DNA of 64,000 nucleotides from Scortum barcoo. Lineage: Eukaryota; Chordata; Actinopteri; Centrarchiformes; Terapontidae. How positions within the stretch are numbered: position 1 is the stretch's first letter; each line of letters starts with the position of its first letter. The DNA is taken from assembly GCA_023238725.1 (NCBI GenBank), contig CM041554.1:18338050-18402049 (forward strand), read 5' to 3'. This document shows, piece after piece, positions 35,401-46,020 of the stretch. A program made the position numbers and the translations under genes. The notes under the pieces are model-generated. The model ran no database searches, was not told the origin of the DNA, and saw only the letters and a program-made list of their open reading frames with translations.

Positions 35401-35473
35401 CCGCTTGCCAAAAGTGTTTCCAGACCGCAAGAGGCACTGGCAAAGTGACTTGCTCAAGAAATACAACGCTTAG
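19550..35473 (+). CDS. BTB/POZ protein of the KCTD8/12/16 clade, long spliced form (KCTD8-like/KCTD12b-like)
   Basis: Exons 19550-20393 and 34905-35473 give 470 residues; human KCTD8 has about 473. These proteins form pentamers, bind the GABA-B2 receptor C-terminus and Gβγ at the plasma membrane, and shape the onset and desensitisation of K+ currents. Start ATG at 19550 (gccATGg). T1/BTB domain at about 16-112 (ELNVGGQVYITR, DRDGFLFRYILDY); H1 domain at about 167-282 (SGFITIGYRGSYTLGRD, LNESRDPDRPPERYTSRYY). Exon 2 adds a Pro-rich linker (about 341-397) and an H2-type end (about 427-470): 'LKKCIEDFKKI' and 'RKRHWQSDLLKKY'. The donor C|GTGAGT (20393/20394) and acceptor 'ctgctgcag' (34904) are in phase. 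'KQNSLGDEGCQSD' resembles KCTD8, the H1 domain resembles KCTD12, so the symbol is left open. Confidence 0.82.
20402..20850 (+). other. Candidate 3' UTR of the short kctd form
   Basis: C- and T-rich, with long CCCC runs (20415-20490, 20640-20700) and an ATTAAA hexamer at 20837-20842. It is intronic for the long form. Confidence 0.45.
21578..21620. repeat. A-rich simple sequence
   Basis: Poly-A with scattered G in units of about AAAAAG. Confidence 0.8.
29191..29331 (-). pseudogene. N-terminal remnant of piggyBac (PGBD-like) transposase
   Basis: A 46-codon ORF beginning MTGRYTVSEALDYIFDH, followed by an acidic Glu/Asp/Ser-rich segment and TAA. Fish PGBD4-like transposases begin with the same pattern, 'RYTVSEALDYIF' then an acidic stretch (from memory). 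The DDE catalytic core is absent. Its position and orientation inside the TTAA-flanked element support the assignment. Confidence 0.65.
29506..29571. repeat. (GT)n microsatellite inside the piggyBac element
   Basis: Two GT runs (29506-29531 and about 29554-29571) separated by a GT-rich spacer. Confidence 0.9.
29885..30010 (+). repeat. Fragment of a dispersed teleost short element
   Basis: It reads 'gttcaacatttttggaagtac', then 'gagagttaggtaaaaagactgataccactct'-like sequence. This is the 5' part of a short interspersed element common in percomorph genomes (recognised from memory). Related copies are at 31180, 34589, 36422 and 54113. Confidence 0.5.
31180..31470 (-). repeat. Dispersed short element, reverse copy
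   Basis: It contains 'acgctaagctaaactaactgg' and a degraded downstream part, in the opposite orientation to the copy at 54375. Degenerate and probably incomplete. Confidence 0.45.
32124..32150. repeat. (TTA)n microsatellite
   Basis: About eight TTA/ATT units. Confidence 0.8.
32790..32950. repeat. CA-rich low-complexity stretch
   Basis: Interrupted CA/CACG sequence. It produces Thr/His-rich and Cys/Val-rich ORFs on the two strands, with no sign of a gene. Confidence 0.7.
34589..34850 (-). repeat. Dispersed short element, reverse copy next to the kctd exon
   Basis: It contains 'ctagctgtttcctcctgtttcc' and 'tatgctaagctaagctaagc', followed by 'tctagcttcatgtttctag'. It ends about 55 bp before the long-form kctd exon, beside the branch-point region. 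Confidence 0.6.
34905..35473 (+). CDS. kctd second coding exon: proline-rich linker and H2 end
   Basis: It begins after 'tcctgctgcag'. Its first two bases complete the Arg codon opened in exon 1, and the frame is then open for 188 residues to TAG at 35471-35473. It encodes a Ser/Thr/Glu-rich start, about 57 residues that are roughly half proline, an acidic run (EDEEEEERKMLEED) and the H2-type C-terminus ending 'DLLKKYNA'. The last 40 residues match my memory of KCTD8 (KKCIQDFKKI, RKRQWQSELLQKY) better than KCTD16. The long - strand ORF over the same interval is a shadow of the Pro/Ser codons. Confidence 0.88.
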
Positions 35474-35950
35474 AGAGTTTTGCTGTGGCGAACAAACTCG
35501 GGAAGGATTTTACAACAACGGACTCAAAGCTTTATATTTACCTCTCTTGATTTAAAACCATATGAAGATTATCAGCGAGTTTACTTCCTCTTTTCTCGTA
35601 GCTTTTGCATGTCAACAGAACGAAATTTTTAAAGTCTAGCGCTTAGGCTGAGCTTGTCTAGCAATCACACATCCACGACTGAAACACTGAGATTAGTCTT
35701 TTTCCCAGCATAGAAATCAGCACCCCATAGAGACTGTTAGTGACACATTGTTCAACACAGATACTTGGAGACATTAAAATATTTTGAATCCATTTTCTTT
35801 TCAGTCACAAAGGAGGGTAATATGTAATGTGGTTAATTAGACATTTCTGCCCTGTTCTCTGTACTGTGTCCACTGATCAAGCGACTGGAAAATGTAAGCT
35901 AAGTGTGAAATTTTTAGGCATTTGACCTTGCTGATGCAAAATAAAAGAAA
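35474..35950 (+). other. 3' UTR of the long kctd form
   Basis: AT-rich, without ORFs of note, ending with AATAAA at 35940-35945. Confidence 0.55.
35940..35945 (+). terminator. Poly(A) signal AATAAA, kctd long form
   Basis: Canonical hexamer about 470 bp after the stop at 35473. Confidence 0.5.
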
Positions 35951-36421
35951 GAAGTGAAATCTCTGGTGCTAATCATCTGAAATATCTCACCGCATCAATA
36001 TTAACCATATGACTTCAAAGCCTTTCTTCTCCTCTCTGCCTGTGATTCAAACGCTCTGCAGTTTGGTTCATTTTGTGATTACATTATCTGCAGGCTCGCA
36101 ATGGAAAGAATTCAGAGTACCAGGAAGCGAAGTGGGTAATTACAGAGGGCCAGAATGTGGAATAATAATGACAATAATGACTACATGAACCAATGCACAG
36201 TGCCATTTGTTTCCCTATCTGCTCTGCATAAAATGTTCATCCAGCTTCACTAATGAATTACCAGGTGTGTGTATGATTGTGAATGCATGTGTGTGTGTGT
36301 GTAGCCTGGTTCTTGTCCTCATTATGGGGATATATGGGATAATTCACAATAAAGTGAAAAATGACTTATCTTTTCAGCCACCTTCTGAACTAATTCTCAA
36401 CATCATAGTATAAATCCATTT

Positions 36422-36800
36422 AAAGGAATCGTTTGACATTTTGGGAAATTAGAAATTTGTTAGACTTATGTGCGTTAAGTAACATAAAAGATGGAAATAA
36501 AAAGAAACAGCTAGTCTGTCTCTCTCCAAAGTTAAAAAATACACCCACCAGCACCTCTAGAGCACATTAGTATGCATGTTATGCATCATTTGTTTAATCC
36601 ATGAGTAACCCAAAGTGTAAAAGTTTGTATAATCAGGATTTGGCTGCTGGTTGGTGTATATTTGGAACTTCTTAAAGATCCTGACTAGCTCTTCCCCAGT
36701 CCTGCTTCCGGTCTTTATGCTAAGCTAAGCTACTTTTTCCTGGCTAGATAGACACAAAAAGTTCTATACATCTTCTCTTCCAAGAAAGTAAATAAGTTCA
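36422..36800. repeat. Composite of forward and reverse dispersed short elements
   Basis: The left part reads forward: 'cgtttgacattttgggaaatt', then 'ccaccagcacctctagagc' and 'accaaagtgtaaaa'-like sequence. The right part (about 36670-36800) reads in reverse: 'tatgctaagctaagct', 'agatagacac'. Two half copies are thus joined head to head. Confidence 0.55.
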
Positions 36801-39244
36801 GTATATTCAGTAGTTTCTTCATGGCTTACCAGTACACAGGTTTCCAGTTAGTAAAAAAAAAAAAAAAAACTGATATTGAACCAACATGCAAAAATGTAAC
36901 TTTTCTAAACTTTTCTGTTGTTTTGAATTTTCAAAGCCTTTGGATTATTTTTCCTTTCCGCCAGCATCCTCTTTCCACTAGAAATAATAACTGAAACTTC
37001 TGTTTTCTTGCGAGCATCCCTTTGTCATTTTGCCTTCATATGATGTTTCCAGAGAGCAACAAACATTACACAGACCCTCAACCCCATTCAGAGATAAGCA
37101 GAGTGTGGCTTATTGAATTCGACCTTGAAGATGTCTTGTTTGTTCTCTTTTGATCATTTTATTTTCTCTGTCCGTCTCATTTGACCTGCGTCCAACCTGC
37201 TGCTCGTAATGAGCCCGGTGGCCGTCTGCAGCATCTCTGGTAAGAAGTCTCAATGGCGTTGTCTCATCCCAGAGCTTTCTATCATCCCAGCTGCAGTCCA
37301 GCTTTGTGTTGCCCCGAGTAAATATTCAGGTTAAGACATTAATCCTCAAATGCTGGCTAAGAGGCATGTTTTATCTCGTTAAACATCAGATAAATAGAAT
37401 AGTTTTATCAGTCCCACTCATAACCACTAAGGCGCAATAGAGATATCCTCTTGCTCTGAGTAGAGGATTAACAGCAGATTAGGGTTTGTCACAGTCCTCA
37501 AGAGCCTCTAAACAGCAGGCTATTCCTCTCGCAAGCTACACGATGGCGACAATTTATACCATCAACTCGGTCTTTGCTGCAACATTTCACATCGACAGCA
37601 CTCAGGCCGTCTCCAACTGGCTGCCAATTGCCGTGAATTCCATAGAAAAGATTGTGCTTTGCAGCTCATTAGAGTATTGCCTCATCAGCTCCTTCTTTCG
37701 TATTTCTCATCTTTCGGCATCGGCTTGGACGGCGACAGCACGCTGGCCTGGCTCCCGGGCTCGGAGGAGTGTCATCAGAGCACGCCTGAGTCAGGATGCA
37801 TGCAGGGGATTGAAACAACAAGTCCTCATGATTTAAAATTCCTGTTTACTGTGGCAGAAGCTGCGCAGTCTGCTGTGTTGGAGCCCTGTTAGACAAAACA
37901 CACACTCCTATCCAAAACTAAAGTCTGTGATTTGCATCATGGCCTGTCCATAAGAATCTGTTCACTTCTCAATTCTCTTTCAGCCTTTGTCTTCTTTTTT
38001 TTTTTCGGTACCCTCTGAAGCTGGCCTTTGGACTTATTATAGATGCACTATGAGGATTTGATCTCTGAAGTCGATAGGCACATCCCTCCAACAAAGGGAA
38101 TAATAATCCTTTGAAATGAAGAGGTAAAGCAGTCTAGTGGGAACAGGACTGACAGAAAAACATTCTTTGACAGAATATTTCAGCACGACAGATCAAACTT
38201 TCGGATCGCAGCAGCGGTGATTATCACTGGACAGAGGTAGAGCTAAGCATGGGGTCCGTCTTTAAAGTCACTTCCTCAAGTTTCCACTGGATTGGCGCAT
38301 GAGAATGAAACTGTATTAAGCCCCTCTCCAGTAATTTGTGACCACAGTACTTCACCCGAGGCCAAGACCTTGACTGAATCATTATGTCCAAATTTTAAAG
38401 TGTCACCCATTAAAATTGCATCCGATTCAACACATAAGATAAGTGTTCTGAATTAGATAGGGAGGTACTTAAGGTTTTCTGAGTAAAAAGGAAATGCCCT
38501 ATTGACCACAGTAGCCTTCAGCAAGAAAAGGATGTCAGAGGAAACTCATCACAGACGTCCTGGGCACAGTCTTCCATCGTCTTTCCTCAAATGTATCCGA
38601 TTTTTGCCTTTTTGCTGACACACGGGGCGCTTTGCATTTGCATGAAAGAGCACCTTGCAGATTTATTTCGAATGGCCAGCAATACATTAGCATCTCATTT
38701 CTTTCGGGGCATGAGTTATCTTCAGTACAGTCAGCCCTCCTGACAATTAAAGCTCAGCTGAAAGTGATCCTTGTAAAATCCAGCACTGCAGTGAGGGTCT
38801 CGGGATATTTTAGTATTTCAGCAGTCAGGAAGAGTTTCACACTTAAAGATAAACTTTGTGTGCATGCAGTACGTATGCGCTAATGAAATGTGGCTTCAGG
38901 GGAGATAAGAGAACTGAAGGCTAATTATTACGCCTGAAATGGGAATGCAGAGCTGACAGTCAAGCTGTCTAACACGCTCACAGGTTCGCGCTGGTGTAAA
39001 AATGTAGCAGCCGGCAGTTTTCTCATTATAAGTGGTTTGGTGTGACCCTAATCAGCTGCTTGGTAACAATTATTCTTTGTGGTGATTCGAACAGAGTTAC
39101 AAATAGAAATGATCAAAAAGTATATTTACTATAATTTTACTACAACTGATGAATGCAATGTTCCAGTGTTACTATTGTTATTAAACACTTTATACAAGTT
39201 AAGTCCAAATAGGATAAACTGATCCAGACACCTGAATTACATAT

Positions 39245-39775
39245 CAGCAGTGGTAGAATGTAACTAAGTACATTTACTTAAGTACTGTACTGAAGTAAAA
39301 ATATTTCCTCCTGTCCAGTGAAAACCAAGAGTACCCCAATTTGGTGATTTTGAATATTTTCAAAGAACTGTGGGATTAAGTGTTCCCTTATGGGTTGAGA
39401 GAAATCTCCTTCCTAACGCAGCTCAAGAAAACTCTTCCTTTTATGTTGACGTTCCCTGTGAACAAGGATGTTAGTGTTTTACCTAATGTTAGGCTACATG
39501 TTCCCTCCGCTTCACTCCCAGATGCAAGGAGCCAACTTGAATTCAAAATGCAACATACATATTAACGCAGCAGTAGCATTAATCCAAAAACGTCTTATAA
39601 GATAGTTACAGGGACCCTTGGACTGCACAAGTGCTTAAAGTAAAAGTTTACTTTGCTCTTTAACTTAAGAAGGTTTTGAATGGAGGACTTTTAGTTGTGT
39701 TGGAACATTTTAACCATGTGCTATTAGCACTTTTACTTAAATAAAGTATTAGAATTCTGTTTCCATTACTACATA
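39245..39775. repeat. MITE-like element with degenerate terminal inverted repeats
   Basis: The left end is 'cagtggtagaatgtaactaag' and continues 'tacatttacttaagtactg'. The right end is 'cacttttacttaaataaagt' and then 'ctgtttccattac'. This matches a common teleost non-autonomous family whose ends read CAGTGGTGGAA (possibly hAT-derived; from memory). About 530 bp, no coding sequence. Confidence 0.55.
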
Positions 39776-40489
39776 AGAGTATGGTCTGATCTGATTTTGC
39801 TCCTCTGACAAGGATGGATGGAAAAATTTTTGTCTGACCGCAAAACAGCTTTAAATTTACCGCCAGCCAGCCACATAAACCATGTTAAGGTGCTCTGTAA
39901 ATTCATAAAGGTAAAAACCTTTAAAGCAAAGACCCTATTAAAAAGATGTTTCCACCAGACATTAACCTGATTATGCAAACTGTGAATGTCTGATTACTGT
40001 AAGTCAGTGTTTTAACCAGACTATTACCTTAATCCTGTTATTTATAGTGTTTGCATTCTGCCTGTGATTGCAAGCGTGAAATGTTTGAGTATGCCTCAAA
40101 TGTGTGAGTGTAAGAAAATGTCTGCACACAAAGTGAAAATGTAATGTGCACAATGCAAAATGTGCAATCCAGTCCACACATTATCTGTTAACCAGAGCGT
40201 CTCCGTTGCTTTAGGAAACATGTGCTTGCACATAAATGTTCTTTAAAGAAATGTGTGCTATTTAATGGCAAGCAGAGCTGGCTCTCCCCGGGGGCCGTCC
40301 ACGCAATCAGCAGGAGACACATGCTCTAGAGAGAGGCAGTGAAGAGGAGGAGGGCCAGAGAGAATGTGTCAGACTCCGTTCACAGCTTTTCCATTTCCAT
40401 CATTAAAACCTGGGGCCTAATCCTGCAGCTACTTTAATCTCCTAATTCTGCACCCTTTTCTCTCTGCATACAGTACACTCCTATTCCAT

Positions 40490-40516
40490 TCTCTCTCTCT
40501 CTCTCTCTCTCTCTCC
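40490..40516. repeat. (CT)n microsatellite
   Basis: About 13 CT units. Confidence 0.9.
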
Positions 40517-41909
40517 CTCGCTGATTTAAAACCATGCTTTTCCATAGATTCAGAGCAAAAGCTTTTAGAGCCCGTCCATTACCGCACACACTGACAGTAT
40601 TTTAGTAGGGTCACTTTACTTGCTTTTAAATCCTTTACATGAATATGCCTCTGTGTGACAAATGTGTGTGGAGAGGTTTGATACTCATTTCTGCTGTCTT
40701 TGTCAACCCCTGAACGTGATTAATGGTATGTAAGAGGATGTACAGCAGCATCATGGGTAGTGCTGGTATAATGGCAGGGAGGCAGGCATGTGGAGATGAA
40801 CATGAAGCATGAAGTAAATGGAAACATTAGATGACTTACCAAGCATCACATGAAAGACTGAATTTGTGGGGTGGCACGCCAGATGGCCTGTTAGTCCAAT
40901 CTGTGAGCCAAGTGCCCAGCCACTTTCCTCTGTGGAAAAAATGACATGGCCTGTATGAATGTGAGGCATGTTGCCTTGTTGCTGTTTTGCATAGACTGCT
41001 GCGTGATTGGAACAGCCTCTCTTACTCTGCATGGGAATTATAAGGTACCAAATATAGAAACAAATATCAAACAGGCTAAGCCTCCTGCAGGACAGCAGTG
41101 TATTTATAAGAACTTGTAATAATGGTATAACCACATGGTAGAGGTGTAATCACAGCACATCATTTCAGTTGATTAAAGTTCAGCCATGTCACGAAGACAG
41201 TCATCCCACAATGCTTTGTTGCTCATTAATGCATTCCCTGCTGCAGATCGCTGTGCTGTGTTCCGTTCTCTGCCTTCTGCAGATAGTTGCATTTTCATGC
41301 ATAGCAATGAGTGCCCTGCTGACATGTTACCCCGCAGGCCATCTGCTGTCAACGTGAAGAGGAACGGGGCAGAGAATGCAGCTTGACATGAGTTTAATCT
41401 ACAGCATCAGAGCCGTCTGGTCCGTGCCGTCCTCTGACTAGTCCTGTTTCTCTGTGTTTTATGGACCACGGGATGGCAGTTCAGTGGTAGCATGGTGGGA
41501 AATATGAGCTGTAGAGATACGACTACACTGCATGCACAAAAATGAGACAGGGCGTCCCGCTATCGGCGTCCTTCTTGATGTTCTTTGAGGTGAATATGAA
41601 ACAGTATAAAAAATATACAGTGTGTCTTACGATAGGAGATGGAAGCACGCCTCTGGGATGTTGTTGTGCAGGAACAGCAGGAATTGGGCTGATGATAATG
41701 GTGTGGTTGATGTAAAAAGGCATTTGTAGAAAATAAATGCAAAAACAAGATGCACAATATCCACGTTTTTTGGTCATAGAAACATAACATTGACTGTTAA
41801 CCTGCTTATGTGTCCGAGGGTGTTATCTGACACTTGTGCTTGACCACTATAAAGTTATTAATTATGCTTAAAACACCTCCATAGCACGGAGTACCAGTAG
41901 GGGAAAGGG

Positions 41910-41950
41910 CTCTTGACTTCAAGACTTCAGGACTTCAGGACTTCAAGAAT
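41910..41950. repeat. Short tandem repeat, unit 'gacttca(a/g)g'-like
   Basis: Four imperfect copies of an 8-10 bp unit ('acttcaagacttcaggactt'). It lies at the far 3' end of the LINE and may mark its terminus. Confidence 0.7.
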
Positions 41951-42131
41951 TTATTTGTCTTTGCACAACAATAACAACAATAACATTATGCAATCATTGC
42001 CAATTGAAATTCTTAAGTCTCTTGCTCCCTACAACAAACAAACAATGCTCAGGAATATTAGCATGAAAAATAATAGAAACATTCAAACAAGAAAATAGAT
42101 TAAAGAATAAAAATAAAGAAATAAATAATAG

Positions 42132-42151
42132 CCTAACCCTAACCCTAACCC
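42132..42151. repeat. Short telomere-like tract (CCCTAA)3
   Basis: Just over three units of CCCTAA inside the AT-rich tail of the LINE. Too short to be a true interstitial telomere block. Confidence 0.8.
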
Positions 42152-44933
42152 AAGAGTACTAATAGATACCAAAATATACCAAATATATATACAAATATAC
42201 AATAGAATATGCAATAGACGGTGATATGCAATAGACGGTGATGGTGATGATGGTGTTATTGTTTTAAGAGTTTTAAGTGTTCAAAAGTCTTATGGCCTGC
42301 GGTATGAAGCTTCCCTGAGAGCCTGGTGGTTCGGGCTTGATTGCTGCGGAACCGTCGGCCAGAAGGCAGCAGACAGAACAGTTTGTGGCTGGGGTGACTG
42401 GGGTCCTTGATAATCTTGGTGGCCTTCCTTCCTACACCGCTGGGTGTAGAGGTCCTCCATGGATGGCAGCTCCATCCTGGTGATGTGCTGAGCAGCTTTC
42501 ACCACCCTCTGTAGAGCCTTACGGTTGAGGGAGGTGCAGCTGCTGTACCAGGCGGTGATGAAGCCAGTCAGGAATCCTCTCAATGGTGACCTGTAGAAGC
42601 TGCAGCGGATCCTGGAGTCCATGTTGAGCCTCCTGCAGCCTGCGGAGGAAGAAGAGCCACTCTTCAAAGTCAGTATGATGACTCCAGGTCAGGTCCTCGC
42701 TGATGTGAACCCAGAGGAACAGAGGAAGCTGCTGACTCTCTCCACTGTAGTCCCGTTGATGGAGAGGGGGGCGTGTTCCTCTCTCTGCCTCCTCCTGAAG
42801 TCCACAATCAGCTCCTTAGTTTTGCTGACGTTGAGATGGTGGTTGTTGTCCTGGCACCAAGATGTCAGGGCTCTGACCTCCTCCTCTCTGTAGGCCGTCT
42901 CATCATCGCCTGTGATTGTCAGTAAATTTGACGATGGTGTTGGAGCTGTGGGTGGAGCACGCAGTCATGCGTGAACAGGGAAGTACAGCAGAGGGCTGAG
43001 CACACAGCCCTCTGCTGCCCGGTGTTCAGAGTCAGGGTGGAGGATGTGGTGCTGCCCATCCGCCACAGCCTGGGGTCTGCCCATCAGGAAGTTCAGGATC
43101 CAGTCACAGAGGGCGTGTGTTGAGCCCGAGGTCTCCTGAGCTTGGTGATGAGCTTGGAGGGTACGATGGCTGGTGTTGAACCAAATGGAGGGTGAAGGAG
43201 GGCCTTGTACATGTCCACGTAAGGGGTGTAAACATGATTGAGTGTGTTCTCGCCACATGTAGGACAGCTGATGTGCTGGTGATATCTCAGCAGGACTTTC
43301 CTCAGGTTGGCGCTGTTAAAGTCCCCGGCTACAATAAATGCAGCCTCCGGCCTGTGAGGTCTCTGTCCTGTCGATAACTCCATACAGCTCGTCCAATGAC
43401 TTTGTTGGTGTCGGCGTGTGGAGGAACATACACTGCTGTCATGACGACCGATGTAAACTCCCGGGGGGGGTAATAAGGCCAGCATCTGACCATGCGGTGC
43501 TCCAGGTCTGGAGAACAGCCCGTAGAAATAATCCCCACGTCTGAGCACCACTTGTTGTTTATCATAAAGCAGACGCCTCCTCCCTTGCTCTTCCCTGAAT
43601 GTATTGTCCGGTCCTGTCTGTGAATGGAGAGTCCCTCGAGTTACAGTTTTTAATGTCCCGTTGAAATGCCATCCTGCTCCGGAGTTCATCCAGCTTGTTA
43701 TCCAGAGACTGAACATTAGCCAGAAGAATACTCAGGAATAGGAGGCTGGTTTTCACGTTTCCTCAGCCAGACTAGGACTCCGGCCCACGACCCTCTTTTC
43801 CTCCGCCGTCTCCACTGCTCAGATTCAACAACAGGTAGGCTTCGCCATTGAGATTCCCCATTGTTCGCTATATGGCGGTGACGATTTTCCACCACCGACC
43901 TGATTTGAAGGAGTTTTTCTCTATCATATTGTATGATAGGGCTCTCTTTGGTTTGTAACATGTTTTAAAATACAAATAAAGAAAGCTGCTATTTCAACAC
44001 CAACCGGCCTATAATCCTATTCGACAGGACTTCACTTTTGATGACATTTTCAAGACCGTTAAACCTCACCTGTAAGTCTCTTGTTAGCTGGGGTATAATC
44101 TTCCACTCAGCGACAACACGCACAATCCTGTTTCACAAGTGTATAATGAGAAGATGTTTCTCATGTCGCTTCACTTGCCTGCATCGTCGATGAAGAAATG
44201 TATAAAACACGCAACACCAAGCTGAGGGGAAAAGGGAGATTTAAAAAAAAAGAGATTTTAATGAGTTTGTTGAAAACCTGCTTCTTTCTGATGTTCACCA
44301 ATAAAATCCAGCTGCAACTTACATCAAACGTTTTGCTGTCACCTGTAAGTGTACCGCAGCAGAATCCATAATCATTATTTTCTTCATTAACTACTCGTTG
44401 CTGTGCTACAAAATGTTTCATGATCATATAGAATAAATGAGAGAACGATTAAAATATACAAACAGTGCACAGTTCAATTGTTATTGTTTAAAAGACAACA
44501 TTAAGTCCAAAACCAAAAGCAGAATTCATGCATTTTTTATGTGGCCTTGCACAGTGTGTTCCAAATATTTTAGAGACAAACAACTTTTAAAGCCAGATAG
44601 AAAACATTGCCTGTGGCTGCAGTACTCACAGTGGATACTGATCTTATTGTCTGAAGACAATCCCTAGTGTCCAACACTGACATTATTAAAACTATATTAA
44701 AAGAATTCTTATCAAAACGTCAGAGACTTTGAAACTCTGTGACTTGCACCTCAGGGATGGTCGCTGTCATTACCTTTAGTCTTTGTTTCACTTTTCCACT
44801 CCCGCACCCTGAGGTGATAATTCCACGTTGTTAGTCTCTTTTGTTATTGTTATTAATTAAATCATTATTTTTCCAGCACTGCAGAGGCAAATGTGCTTTT
44901 TGACTTATTTAGTACAGTGGGGAAAACTAAAGA

Positions 44934-44934
44934 G

Positions 44935-44996
<62 letters not shown>
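44934..44996. repeat. (ATT)n microsatellite
   Basis: About 21 perfect trinucleotide units, giving poly-Ile in two frames on opposite strands. Confidence 0.95.
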
Positions 44997-44997
<1 letters not shown>

Positions 44998-45714
44998 CGA
45001 ACAAGGAGAAGATTAAATAGAGAACTAAAAAAGAATTGCAAATGTTCAGCATTCAAGGACTCAGGCAACAGACAGACAGTATTAAACAAGATTACCATTG
45101 ACAATGGGGCCAGGGACTCTTTGGAAACTAGGCTCAAAAAGCTGCAAAGCGGCACTGTTTCTGGCAGAGAAGGAGTTGTGTTGCACAGGGATAGAACTGC
45201 AGATAGTAGTTTCCTTGGCCCCACGCTCCCGCTGTGTCAGCCTGAGTCACTGCACTCTCCTGGCAGCGTGTAGTGCTGAGGAGGCTTCTCAACACGCCAA
45301 GGCTGTACATCATCATCAGTCCCTATGTACTGTGTGTGTGTGTGAGTGTGTGTATGTGTGTCTTGTCTGCGCGTCTCTCATGAGGCCGCACAAGCTCCTG
45401 AGCAACAAACAAACACACTGCAGCAACAACAGAGCGTGCTCAAGGCCCCCGCTGTTCCCAAATAAACCAGGAACTCCGCTTCCTTTCTCTTTGCATCCAA
45501 ATGGGCTGTATGCATTAATGATGCCGCTCACTCGCTGGCAGTCTGCCAGTCTTATACACTACGACACAGCACAAGTTCACACCTCAAAACGTGTCACTGA
45601 ACAACTAAAACTCCCACTCACAAAAATAGACTTCACTTTTGTTGATGCTCTATGGTGGCTAAAATATTCATATATTTATATTAAAAGCTACTGCTTGTTT
45701 CCAACCAAAGCTGG

Positions 45715-46020
45715 CCACCATTTTTAGCAAAAAAAACCCCTGTTGAATCCAAAGTTAGCGATACATTGGTGGACATAGTGGAGCCTTTAGCAGCCAGCAA
45801 AGCAGATATTTCCATCAGGAATTGGTAGAGACCAAAGTCAGAGCTACAACGACAGTGAATTTTGAACTCACATTCACCAGGTGGCAAGAAACACCTAATG
45901 CTAATGTTGTTCTTTGTATGTTTGCTAAGACTTTTACCACTGTAACCTCAAAAGTTGATATTGTGTTTCTGGCTTGTTCCTGCTGCACCCGAGTAGCCAA
46001 AAAGTCAATTTAAGCAGCTT
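45715..46020. repeat. Probable dispersed repeat fragment
   Basis: Segments such as 'cattcaccaggtggcaagaaa', 'aatgctaatgttgttctttg' and 'tattgtgtttctggct' look like a repeat seen in many fish genomes (from memory). No terminal structure is visible. Confidence 0.35.

Larger units (their letters stand above)
35951..41904. other. Intergenic, no gene recognised
   Basis: About 6 kb downstream of kctd. It contains a composite short element (36422-36800), a (GT)n run near 36290, poly-A at 36851-36868, a MITE-like element (39245-39775) and a (CT)n repeat (40490-40516). The stretches 37.0-39.0 kb and 40.2-41.5 kb are free of obvious repeats and may hold regulatory sequence. No exon could be supported. 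Confidence 0.5.
41905..43965 (-). mobile_element. Internally deleted APE-type LINE (jockey/L2/Rex-like)
   Basis: A non-LTR retrotransposon on the - strand. In its own direction it shows a basic N-terminal region (about 43961-43716), an endonuclease piece ('AAFIVAGDFNSANL' near 43330, 'CPTCGENTLNHVYTPYVD' near 43220), then the reverse-transcriptase region ('IVPSKLITKLR', 'DWILNFLMGRPQAV', 'EGCVLSPLLY', 43180-42970) and a C-terminal region ('NRKALQRVVKAAQHITRMELPSMEDLYTQRCR', in part, 42560-42430). The endonuclease is joined directly to the middle of the reverse transcriptase, so a central block is missing. There are several frame changes. The 3' tail (about 42280-41905) holds GGTGAT, TA-rich and CTAACC repeats. 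Confidence 0.8.

Noticed and set aside
34858..35466. 202-codon - strand ORF rich in Gly, Ser and Arg
   Set aside because: It is the antisense shadow of the proline-rich kctd exon; no splice or start context supports it.
42132..42151. Interstitial telomere or chromosome fusion point
   Set aside because: Only about three CCCTAA units inside a LINE tail; a fusion point would usually show a longer array.
44893..45273. ORF with a long poly-Ile stretch
   Set aside because: Produced by the (ATT)n microsatellite.
45098..45727. 209-codon + strand ORF
   Set aside because: No domain, composition shaped by TG-rich sequence, no upstream acceptor or promoter, surrounded by repeats.
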